From NCBI GenBank assembly GCA_947593515.1, contig CANQDQ010000003.1, positions 86,497-150,496 of the forward strand: a stretch of DNA of 64,000 nt. Direction: 5' to 3'. Numbering within the stretch: the stretch's first letter is position 1; every line of letters starts with the position of its first letter. Under the pieces are notes generated by a model. The model saw only the letters and a list, made by a program, of their open reading frames with translations. It had not been told where the DNA came from and made no database searches. The position numbers were made by a program, and so were the translations under genes. This document shows, piece by piece, positions 40,831-48,055 of the stretch. The stretch comes from an uncultured Bacteroidales bacterium (GTDB lineage: Bacteria; Bacteroidota; Bacteroidia; Bacteroidales; UBA11471).

Positions 40831-43431
40831 TTAGCGGTTGAAGAGTTCTTCTATCTGCAACAGCCGATAGTCGTAAAATTCGCGGGTCTGCCGGTCGGGC
40901 GCGGCAGCCTTGCGGCTTTTGTAGAGCGATTCTATTTTTCGGAGCTGTGCTGTCATCAGGGGGGCTATCCGATTTCGGGATATTCCCTGCTGCCCGAGAT
41001 TGTATCTTACGAAGCCGTTTTCGCCGGCATGGCTGCCGCATGCCGTATGGCTGCACGGCACATCGGGACAGTCGGCTATGCCCTGCACTTCGCGGTAAGC
41101 GTCAAATGCCTGTTTGGCGGCGGCAGCGCTTTTTTCGTTTTTGTCCAAACCGCTGTACGACATCATCAGGGCAAGGGCGGCAGCCTGCAAATCCTGCTCC
41201 TGTGCATCGAGCGCTTTCCCCTGATAAGAGAGTTTGAATATTTCGGCAATCGCATCGTCGAGATAGCCTTCGAGAGTGTAGTTTTCCGCATTGTCCGCCA
41301 TAGAGCTTTCGTCGATACGGTAGAGCGCCGTTTGGTTGAGCAGGCAGGCAACGATGCTGCGGCGCAGACCGGCATTGCAATCCATATTGCGGTCGAGCTT
41401 CATCATCAATGCCGGCGGGGTAAGCCAGCGGTCGTATGTGCGGGCTTGCCGCAAGAGCCACTGCATCGCCTGTTTTTGGGTCTTCTTATTTATATAGGTA
41501 CGCGCGAGGGCATTCGTACCCTGCCGGGCATCGCTGTATTCGATGCCGCCGATATACGCCATGACATGACCTATATGGCGGGAATACTGTTTCACGAGTT
41601 GTTCGTACACGACACCGAGCGGCTCGTAAGTCTCGCCGGGCTCGGCAGCCCATTGTTCCAGATTCTGCATGATGATTTCCAGATTGGAAACGGCATAATC
41701 GCCGGCGCGCAGATGGTCGTTGCCCAAGTCTTCGGTCTGGTCGGTGGGATCGACGGTTCCCATAAACTGCTGGGCGCCGAATGTGTACATGGGGTCGCCG
41801 GCTTTTTCTTCTATCCAAGCTGTCAGGACAGCTTTTTCATCGTCTGGCGTCGCCGCATCGGGAATAAGGCGATAGCCCCAATCGATGGCATATATATCGT
41901 ACACGCCGAGTATGGGCGGGGTGAGTTTCACGCCGCGCTCCAAGTCGCCCGGTCGGGCGACGAAATTGTTGCGGGCATAGTCCATGATGCTGGGCGTCGT
42001 GCCGTATTTCTGCGTGAATGCGGGACTGCGCAGCGAATCGACAGGGAAAGCGTAACTTGCACCCATATTGTGCATCAGCCCCAGCGTGTGCCCTATTTCA
42101 TGGGAAGCCACATAACGCATCGACTCCTGCATCACTTCGTCGTCGAATACCGGTTTGCGCACGCGGGCATCGACGGCAGCGGTCTGGCAAAAACGCCAGT
42201 CGTGCAGCAGCGAGATGATATTGTGATACCAAATAACGTCGGCGGTGAGTATTTCGCCGCTGCGCGGGTCGACAAAGCTCGGGCCCATCGCGTTGGCAAT
42301 GGTGGTCGTGGCGTATTTCACGCAGCTGTACCGCATATCGTCGGGGTCGAAATCAGGGTCGTCGGCGGGATAGTCGCGCGCCTGCACGGCATTTTTGAAT
42401 CCGGCTGCCTCGAACGCGGCATTCCAGTCTTCTATCCCCTGTTTCACGGCGACTCTCCATTTTTCGGGAAATGCGCTATCGACGTAAAAAACAATCGGTT
42501 TCTGCGGCTCCACGAGTTCGCCGGCGAAGTAGCGTTCACGGTCTTCGTCTTTGGGTTCGAGGCGCCAGCGGTGTATGTACTCGCTCGTATAAATCTTGTC
42601 TTTTTCGGTCGTGTACACCGAGCAGTCGCTGTAAAAATAGCCCACCCGCATATCGTGCAGACGCCGGCGCATCGGCTCTTTCGGAAGCCGCACGAACGAC
42701 CGGTGCATCTGCACCGTGTAAGGCTCGTTCAGCGGAGTGGTGCTGAACGACAGGCAGCTCTCTATTTCGATGTTGTCGGGAAATGTCTTGACGCCGGTAA
42801 TGGAGGAGGCATCGGACACAAAGGTCGCCTTGATATTGCTTTTACGGGAGAGCAGCGCCGATGCCGGATTCGATATTATCGGGCTGATGCACTTTTCGTT
42901 GCCACCGAAAAAGGAGGTTACGTCGATGACCACACTGCTGTCGGTGCGGGCTTCTATCTTAAAGGCTTTCAATATCGGATTTTGGAAATTCCGGTCGAAA
43001 GAGGCGGCTATCGGCTCGCCGGCTTCCGCCTGACTGCCGGTCTGTACCTTATGCAAAAAGACGTTGTTTTCGTTACGGCTCAACGAGAGCAGCATCGGCT
43101 GTCCCACCATCTGCCCCGCCACGAAATCCTGCGTATTGCTGGTGGCAGCCATGCGGTTCGACAGCAGGTAGGCATCGTCGAAAGCCGTATCGGGAATTTC
43201 CCAATAGAGCTTGTTCTGTTTTGAAAAATGGGTGATAAAAAGTCCTTTCTTCGTTTCCGAATCTTTGATGAGTTTCCGATACTCCACACTGTCTTTGTTT
43301 GCAGGCGGCGCGACAACGGCGGCAACTTCCGGTTTCTTTTTCTTCTTTTTTCCGAAAGCCTCATTCGGACAGGAAAACAACAACGCGCCCGAAAGACCTA
43401 ACGCGAACAGAATTAACGAGTTTATTTTCAT
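40831..43431 (-). CDS. Zinc metalloprotease with metzincin motif (DUF5117/DUF5118-like)
   Basis: 866 aa from ATG 43431. A signal peptide (about 1-34) is followed by an unusual poly-lysine stretch KKKKKK and a proline-rich linker, then N-terminal domains I associate with DUF5118/DUF5117. The catalytic domain has HEIGHTLGLMH (H444, H448, H454), the full HExxHxxGxxH metzincin site. A helical C-terminal domain ends in LLQIEELFNR. No T9SS tail, so it probably stays periplasmic or surface-bound. It is first in the operon, with SusC 10 nt downstream, suggesting it processes imported or surface peptides. Confidence 0.88.
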   Translation of the reverse strand: MKINSLILFALGLSGALLFSCPNEAFGKKKKKKPEVAAVVAPPANKDSVEYRKLIKDSETKKGLFITHFSKQNKLYWEIPDTAFDDAYLLSNRMAATSNTQDFVAGQMVGQPMLLSLSRNENNVFLHKVQTGSQAEAGEPIAASFDRNFQNPILKAFKIEARTDSSVVIDVTSFFGGNEKCISPIISNPASALLSRKSNIKATFVSDASSITGVKTFPDNIEIESCLSFSTTPLNEPYTVQMHRSFVRLPKEPMRRRLHDMRVGYFYSDCSVYTTEKDKIYTSEYIHRWRLEPKDEDRERYFAGELVEPQKPIVFYVDSAFPEKWRVAVKQGIEDWNAAFEAAGFKNAVQARDYPADDPDFDPDDMRYSCVKYATTTIANAMGPSFVDPRSGEILTADVIWYHNIISLLHDWRFCQTAAVDARVRKPVFDDEVMQESMRYVASHEIGHTLGLMHNMGASYAFPVDSLRSPAFTQKYGTTPSIMDYARNNFVARPGDLERGVKLTPPILGVYDIYAIDWGYRLIPDAATPDDEKAVLTAWIEEKAGDPMYTFGAQQFMGTVDPTDQTEDLGNDHLRAGDYAVSNLEIIMQNLEQWAAEPGETYEPLGVVYEQLVKQYSRHIGHVMAYIGGIEYSDARQGTNALARTYINKKTQKQAMQWLLRQARTYDRWLTPPALMMKLDRNMDCNAGLRRSIVACLLNQTALYRIDESSMADNAENYTLEGYLDDAIAEIFKLSYQGKALDAQEQDLQAAALALMMSYSGLDKNEKSAAAAKQAFDAYREVQGIADCPDVPCSHTACGSHAGENGFVRYNLGQQGISRNRIAPLMTAQLRKIESLYKSRKAAAPDRQTREFYDYRLLQIEELFNR

Positions 43432-43481
43432 GTGATGAAGTATATCGCTCATTTATTTTTTATTAAAAAATAGAAATTCGC

Positions 43482-43510
43482 TTGCAAGAATATAAAATTG
43501 CATATCTTTG
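43482..43510 (+). promoter_or_regulatory. Promoter of the LRR surface protein gene
   Basis: TTG (43482-43484), 18 nt, TATCTTTG (43503-43510), 37 nt before the ATG. Its -7 box abuts a minus-strand -7-like box. Confidence 0.65.
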
Positions 43511-43518
43511 CAAATGTA
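43511..43518 (-). promoter_or_regulatory. Candidate -7 box for the protease/SusCD operon, abutting the divergent one
   Basis: TACATTTG on the minus strand directly adjoins the plus-strand TATCTTTG, giving the palindrome TTTGCAAA at the junction. No -33 element is clear on this strand, so confidence is limited. Confidence 0.4.
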
Positions 43519-43547
43519 ATAAACAAAAACCATAAAACTACACGAAC

Positions 43548-46049
43548 ATGAGAAAAATTACCATTTTTTTATCTTTATTGTTCGGGGCACTCGGCGTGAA
43601 TGCCCAAGAACAAGAAGTGATGCTGACCATGACAGCGGAAGCCGGCGGCTCTTTCGATGTCGATGTTTATTGCGCCTCTGCCGGACAAACCATCTCGGTA
43701 GACTGGGGCGACGGAGAGTTGCAAACTTATAATAATATCGCCTCCGACCAAGAGGTAGATTGGGCTACAAAAATCGAGGGCACCATCAAAGGCGATGGTC
43801 TCGTGAAATTCTATGGAACAGCCTCCGAACTCGTTACCTTTGAATCGATCTACTCCGCCAACGGCGGTGCTAAGGTTACGGCTATCGACCTTTCCCAAAC
43901 TACCAATCTCACAAAACTGACAATGCAAACCCACGCCCTCTCGGAAATCGATTTGAAACCTTTGACCAAATTGACTTCCCTCACCCTTTCCAACAACCGG
44001 CTGACGGCTATCGACCTCTCTGCCAATACGCTGCTTTCCTCCCTTAAAATCGACGGCAATCAATTGACGAAAGCCGATTTGACCGGTCTGGATAAAGTCT
44101 CCACTTTACTTATTTCCAACAACCCCATAACGGAACTGACTCTTCCCGAAGGTGGTGCACTGAAAACCCTTACGGCTTTGAATCTCTCTATTTCCGGCGC
44201 ATTGGATTTGACCAAATTCCCCGCTTTGGCCACTGTGAATGTAAGCGGTGCTCAATTGACTTCGATCGATGCCTCCGGCATGGAACTCACCTCCCTCTTC
44301 TGCCAAAACAACCGTTTGACGGAATTGAAAGTCGGAACGGTAAAGACCACCTTGAATTGCAGCGGTAACTGCCTGTCGCTCGATGCGCTGCCGGTAAAAG
44401 GCTCTACAAAGAACTTTACCTACGCACCGCAAGATGAATACGTTTTGCCGGAGTCTATCGACGCCGGAGGAAACATCGACCTCTCTGCCATGGCTTCGCT
44501 GCAAGGCGTCCTCGAAGAAGCCACTCCTTCGACTTTCACGTGGAAATATGCCGCCGACAGTTCGGTCGTAGATGCCTCCAAATACACCGCAGCAGACGGC
44601 GTATTCACTTTCCCCGAAGCTATGGATTCTATCTTCTGTGAAATCTCTACGACGGCATTCCCCGACTTCGCAGGCAATAATGCCTTTACTACCACACCTG
44701 TGTTAGTAAAGGAAAAAGGAGAACCGATGCTGACCCTGACAGCAGATGCCGGCGGCTCTTTCGATGTTGATGTTTACTGTGCCTCTGCCGGACAAACCAT
44801 CTCGGTAGACTGGGGCGACGGACAGTTGCAAACTTATAATAATATCGCCTCCGACCAAGAGGTAGATTGGGCTACAAAAATCGAGGGCACCATCAAAGGC
44901 GATGGTCTCGTGAAATTCTATGGAACAGCCTCCGAACTCGTTACCTTTGAATCGATCTACTCCGCCAACGGCGGTGCTAAGGTTACGGCTATCGACCTTT
45001 CCCAAACTACCAATCTCACAAAACTGACAATGCAAACCCACGCCCTCTCGGAAATCGATTTGAAACCTTTGACCAAATTGACTTCCCTCACCCTTTCCAA
45101 CAACCGGCTGACGGCTATCGACCTCTCTGCCAATACGCTGCTTTCCTCCCTTAAAATCGACGGCAATCAATTGACGAAAGCCGATTTGACCGGTCTGGAT
45201 AAAGTCTCCACTTTACTTATTTCCAACAACCCCATAACGGAACTGACTCTTCCCGAAGGTGGTGCACTGAAAACCCTTACGGCTTTGAATCTCTCTATTT
45301 CCGGCGCATTGGATTTGACCAAATTCCCCGCTTTGGCCACTGTGAATGTAAGCGGTGCTCAATTGACTTCGATCGATGCCTCCGGCATGGAACTCACCTC
45401 CCTCTTCTGCCAAAACAACCGTTTGACGGAATTGAAAGTCGGAACGGTAAAGACCACCTTGAATTGCAGCGGTAACTGCCTGTCGCTCGATGCGCTGCCG
45501 GTAAAAGGCTCTACAAAGAACTTTACCTACGCACCGCAAGATGAATACGTTTTGCCGGAGTCTATCGACGCCGGAGGAAACATCGACCTCTCTGCCATGG
45601 CTTCGCTGCAAGGCGTCCTCGAAGAAGCCACTCCTTCGACTTTCACGTGGAAATATGCCGCCGACAGTTCGGTCGTAGATGCCTCCAAATACACCGCAGC
45701 AGACGGCGTATTCACTTTCCCCGAAGCTATGGACTCCATCTTCTGCGAAATCTCTACAACGGCATTCCCCGCTTTCGCAGACAATAATGCTTTCACTACC
45801 ACTCCTGTGTTAGTAAAAGCCTCATCGGCAGTTCCAAGCATTCAGGAACATACCGTACAGGTAACGGCTTCTGACGGCTGCATCACCGTAACGAATGTAC
45901 CTGCCGGCACGGAAGTGCGGATTTACAACACCGCAGGACAACTGCTCGCCGCCAAGATTGCCGACGGTAACGTCGTATTCAGCGGTCTGGCAAAAGGTAT
46001 CTACTTCGTAAATGCAGGCAGCGAAAAAATAAAAGTTGGACTCAACTAA
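43548..46049 (+). CDS. Secreted leucine-rich-repeat (BspA-like) protein of two near-identical units, T9SS tail
   Basis: 833 aa. Signal peptide (1-19, ending GVNA), unit 1 (25-388), linker EKGEP, unit 2 (394-757), and a type A sorting tail (about 765-833, TEVRIYNTAGQLLA...GIYFVNAGSEKIKVGLN). Each unit starts with a PKD-like strand pattern (ISVDWGDG), continues with about eight LRRs (LTSLTLSNNRLTAIDLSANT, shared with Bacteroidales surface LRR proteins) and ends in an Ig-like segment. LRR proteins of this kind often bind host or bacterial ligands. Codons favour T/A third positions more than neighbours. Divergent from the protease/SusCD operon. Confidence 0.88.
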   Translation: MRKITIFLSLLFGALGVNAQEQEVMLTMTAEAGGSFDVDVYCASAGQTISVDWGDGELQTYNNIASDQEVDWATKIEGTIKGDGLVKFYGTASELVTFESIYSANGGAKVTAIDLSQTTNLTKLTMQTHALSEIDLKPLTKLTSLTLSNNRLTAIDLSANTLLSSLKIDGNQLTKADLTGLDKVSTLLISNNPITELTLPEGGALKTLTALNLSISGALDLTKFPALATVNVSGAQLTSIDASGMELTSLFCQNNRLTELKVGTVKTTLNCSGNCLSLDALPVKGSTKNFTYAPQDEYVLPESIDAGGNIDLSAMASLQGVLEEATPSTFTWKYAADSSVVDASKYTAADGVFTFPEAMDSIFCEISTTAFPDFAGNNAFTTTPVLVKEKGEPMLTLTADAGGSFDVDVYCASAGQTISVDWGDGQLQTYNNIASDQEVDWATKIEGTIKGDGLVKFYGTASELVTFESIYSANGGAKVTAIDLSQTTNLTKLTMQTHALSEIDLKPLTKLTSLTLSNNRLTAIDLSANTLLSSLKIDGNQLTKADLTGLDKVSTLLISNNPITELTLPEGGALKTLTALNLSISGALDLTKFPALATVNVSGAQLTSIDASGMELTSLFCQNNRLTELKVGTVKTTLNCSGNCLSLDALPVKGSTKNFTYAPQDEYVLPESIDAGGNIDLSAMASLQGVLEEATPSTFTWKYAADSSVVDASKYTAADGVFTFPEAMDSIFCEISTTAFPAFADNNAFTTTPVLVKASSAVPSIQEHTVQVTASDGCITVTNVPAGTEVRIYNTAGQLLAAKIADGNVVFSGLAKGIYFVNAGSEKIKVGLN
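43620..44711 (+). repeat. Intragenic repeat unit 1 (1092 bp)
   Basis: Direct repeat with 44727-45818, period 1107 bp. By eye, positions 43717-44626 match 44824-45733 at every base (910 bp), while the flanking about 97 bp and 85 bp hold all differences. Confidence 0.9.
44727..45818 (+). repeat. Intragenic repeat unit 2 (1092 bp)
   Basis: Second copy. Seven differences from unit 1 fall in its first 97 bp, including ATG to CTG, GAA to GAT and GAG to CAG. About ten more fall in the last 85 bp. None is seen between. Confidence 0.9.
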
Positions 46050-46070
46050 AATCCGGCTTTCCTGAAAGCA

Positions 46071-46100
46071 AAAATGGCGGAGAAATTCTCCGCCATTTTT
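46071..46100 (+). terminator. Terminator of the LRR protein gene
   Basis: Stem AAAATGGCGGAGAA/TTCTCCGCCATTTT around one unpaired A, followed by a further T, 21 nt after the stop. Confidence 0.85.
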
Positions 46101-46113
46101 CATCTCCGCACAA

Positions 46114-46142
46114 AAAAGCCCCGCCGACGGCGGGGCTTTTTA
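46114..46142. terminator. Terminator of the ferredoxin gene (bidirectional)
   Basis: Stem AAAAGCCCCGCC/GGCGGGGCTTTT with loop GAC. On the minus strand it follows the ferredoxin stop and runs into T's. Close copy of the element at 32337-32368. Confidence 0.88.
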
Positions 46143-46159
46143 TTTCCCTTGCTTTGCGA

Positions 46160-46330
46160 TTATTCGCCCGGGTGAATAGCACCGGTGGGACAAGCGTCGG
46201 CGCAAGTGCCGCAGTCGAGGCATTTTTCGGGATCGATTTTGTAGATATCGCCTTCCGAAATAGCGCCGGCAGGACATTCGCCCATACACGTTCCGCAAGC
46301 AACACAATCGTCACTGATTACGTAAGCCAT
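46160..46330 (-). CDS. 2[4Fe-4S] ferredoxin
   Basis: A 56-aa bacterial ferredoxin with the two cluster motifs CVACGTCMGECP and CLDCGTCADACP, each followed by the usual GAI. It starts MAYVISDDC and ends IHPGE. This is the clostridial-type electron carrier used by, for example, pyruvate:ferredoxin oxidoreductase in anaerobes, supporting an anaerobic lifestyle. It is monocistronic, with its own promoter upstream and a strong terminator downstream. Confidence 0.97.
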   Translation of the reverse strand: MAYVISDDCVACGTCMGECPAGAISEGDIYKIDPEKCLDCGTCADACPTGAIHPGE

Positions 46331-46372
46331 GATTTTGAGTTTTTAATTAGTACTAATATTGAGTGTGTCCGA

Positions 46373-46403
46373 CAAAAGTAAATCTTTTCTTTTTCCCAAG
46401 CAA
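46373..46403 (-). promoter_or_regulatory. Promoter of the ferredoxin gene
   Basis: On the minus strand TTG (46403-46401), 20 nt, TACTTTTG (46380-46373), 42 nt before the ATG. Confidence 0.65.
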
Positions 46404-46511
46404 TTAAAAAGCGATAAAAATTTCATATAAAATTTTTTTGGCGGCATTTTCCGGCGTATCGGCAATATTTCCACCGTTTCGGCGTTTTAATCATACCCGA
46501 CACATACCGCA

Positions 46512-47213
46512 TTGAAAAAGTGGTTATACATATTCTCCCTTCTGCTTGTCGCGGCACCCGTATGGGCGCAGCGGCAAAAGGTGCAGCGTATGCCCTACAT
46601 CGACCAAAAGCGAATACACTTCGGCTTCTCGGTGGGCACACACGTGCAGGACTTGGCTATACGCAACACGGGATTTACCACCGACGGCGGCGAAACATGG
46701 TATGCCGACGTGCCGGCATTCTCGCCCGGGTTCAACGTGGGACTGGTGAGCGACCTTTACATCTGCCCGTACCTGAATGTGCGGTTCACGCCGACGCTGC
46801 TGTTCGGCAACAAGACGGTGGAATTGCGCGAGGAACATTCCGACGCCCGCCGCACCGTCGATTTGAAATCGACTTACATCATGATGCCCGTCAGTCTGAA
46901 ATTCAGCTCCAAACGACTGAACAACTACTGTCCCTACATCGTGGCAGGGGTGGCACCGACGGTGGATATTTCCAAAAAGAAAAACGACCTGCTGCGCATG
47001 AAAACCTACGACACCTATTTAGAAGTGGGCTTGGGCTGCAACATCTATCTGCCTTTCTTCAAACTGATTCCGGAGCTGAAATTCTGCTTCGGACTAAGCG
47101 ACATCGTACAACACAAACGAGACGACCTCATCGACCCGCTCGACTACAAATATACGCAAGCCGTGAAAAAAGCGCTCTCCCGTTTAGTGGTATTGAGTAT
47201 TTATTTTGAATAA
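46512..47213 (+). CDS. porT: PorT-like outer-membrane barrel, type IX secretion component
   Basis: 233 aa from a TTG at 46512 that gives a proper signal peptide (MKKWLYIFSLLLVAAPVWAQ). The family start IDQKRIHFGFSVGTHVQDL and later TYIMMPVSLKFSSKRLNNYCPYIVAGVAP match PorT, a small barrel needed for T9SS in Porphyromonas. The end YFE is an aromatic-acidic outer-membrane terminus. No consensus promoter was found in the 181 nt upstream. General beta-barrel (OMP_b-brl) membership is certain; PorT rather than a paralogue is likely, helped by porU and porV lying 5 kb away. Confidence 0.82.
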   Translation: MKKWLYIFSLLLVAAPVWAQRQKVQRMPYIDQKRIHFGFSVGTHVQDLAIRNTGFTTDGGETWYADVPAFSPGFNVGLVSDLYICPYLNVRFTPTLLFGNKTVELREEHSDARRTVDLKSTYIMMPVSLKFSSKRLNNYCPYIVAGVAPTVDISKKKNDLLRMKTYDTYLEVGLGCNIYLPFFKLIPELKFCFGLSDIVQHKRDDLIDPLDYKYTQAVKKALSRLVVLSIYFE

Positions 47214-47290
47214 CACGCTCGCAAATAATTACTTATCGCGTACATCATACTCTGCATTCGTCGGGCTTTCCATTTTTAACATTTTATATC

Positions 47291-47320
47291 TTGCATATTC
47301 GGCAAAAGGTCGTACCTTTG
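47291..47320 (+). promoter_or_regulatory. Promoter of initiator tRNA-Met
   Basis: TTG (47291-47293), 19 nt, TACCTTTG (47313-47320), 13 nt before the tRNA. Confidence 0.75.
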
Positions 47321-47333
47321 CAACCGAAAACAT

Positions 47334-47406
<73 letters not shown>

Positions 47407-47412
47407 CACAAG

Positions 47413-47450
47413 AAAGAGAGAATGCGCATCGCACATTCTCTCTTTTATTT
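47413..47450 (+). terminator. Terminator of tRNA-fMet
   Basis: Stem AAAGAGAGAATG/CATTCTCTCTTT with an additional inner TGCG/CGCA pairing, then TATTT. Confidence 0.8.
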
Positions 47451-47466
47451 CTATGCCGGAAAAAGA

Positions 47467-47505
47467 ATGCGGCACGATATTGTGCTACCCCGCATCGTGC
47501 CGCAT
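47467..47505 (-). terminator. Terminator of the PepSY-like gene
   Basis: Stem ATGCGGCACGAT/ATCGTGCCGCAT with a 15-nt loop. On the minus strand it is followed by TCTTTTTC, 20 nt after the stop. Confidence 0.75.
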
Positions 47506-47524
47506 CACTTATTTTTTCCGGCGA

Positions 47525-47965
47525 TTAGTCCATTTCGATGGGCAAAAATTGGTTATTAAATTCTATTTCCATGCGGTTGGACAGCTTGACATCGTATCCT
47601 CCCCGCCGATCTTTATCGATTTCCTGAATGGTCGTATTCGGGAAAGTCGTTGCCACGTAGGTGCGTATCTGTTCGGGAACGATGCCATCAGGAACGGTTT
47701 TTCCCATCGGACGATCGACCTCTTTCCACTCGCCTTTTTTATTGAATTTCACTTGGGTGGCATCGGTATAAGAAACGATGTACTCCGTCTCTCCCACTTC
47801 GGTTTCCTTGACTACCATTGCCACCTGCAAATCGGAGAAATAAGTGGTAAGCAGCGTCTGTGCCGGCTGCGGCAGCTGATTTACCGTGATAGCCGTTTTT
47901 TTCTCGGCGCACGCCGTCATATTCAATACAACGGCGACAGCAAATAAAATTCCCAATCTTTTCAT
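47525..47965 (-). CDS. PepSY-like putative periplasmic/lipoprotein
   Basis: 146 aa from ATG 47965 (a TTG at 47971 is possible). The signal ends NMTAC (C19), so it is probably a lipoprotein. The body has two PepSY-like halves: TVNQLPQPAQTLLTTYFSDLQVAMVVKE and IVPEQIRTYVATTFPNTTIQEIDKD, each followed by a YxVxLSN/KFNKKGEW hairpin, as in the Bacteroidetes PepSY-like (DUF2874-type) group. Function is unknown. Monocistronic, with its own -7 box and terminator. Confidence 0.82.
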   Translation of the reverse strand: MKRLGILFAVAVVLNMTACAEKKTAITVNQLPQPAQTLLTTYFSDLQVAMVVKETEVGETEYIVSYTDATQVKFNKKGEWKEVDRPMGKTVPDGIVPEQIRTYVATTFPNTTIQEIDKDRRGGYDVKLSNRMEIEFNNQFLPIEMD

Positions 47966-47992
47966 TGTCAAAAACTTTTAGTGAATATTGAA

Positions 47993-48000
47993 CAAATATA
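47993..48000 (-). promoter_or_regulatory. -7 box of the PepSY-like gene
   Basis: TATATTTG on the minus strand, 27 nt before the ATG; -33 element unclear. Confidence 0.45.
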
Positions 48001-48055
48001 TAAGCAAAAAGGTTTTATATCTATCAAATTTATAGATAATTAAGGGATTTAACAT

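Noticed and set aside
37641..43224. 880- and 855-codon plus-strand frames opposite SusC and the metzincin protease
   Set aside because: Compositional shadows of well-conserved minus-strand genes; no domain or signal peptide in them.
43620..45818. Mobile element or CRISPR-like origin for the long direct repeat
   Set aside because: The repeat is in frame inside one gene, with no transposase, terminal inverted repeats or short spacer-repeat pattern.
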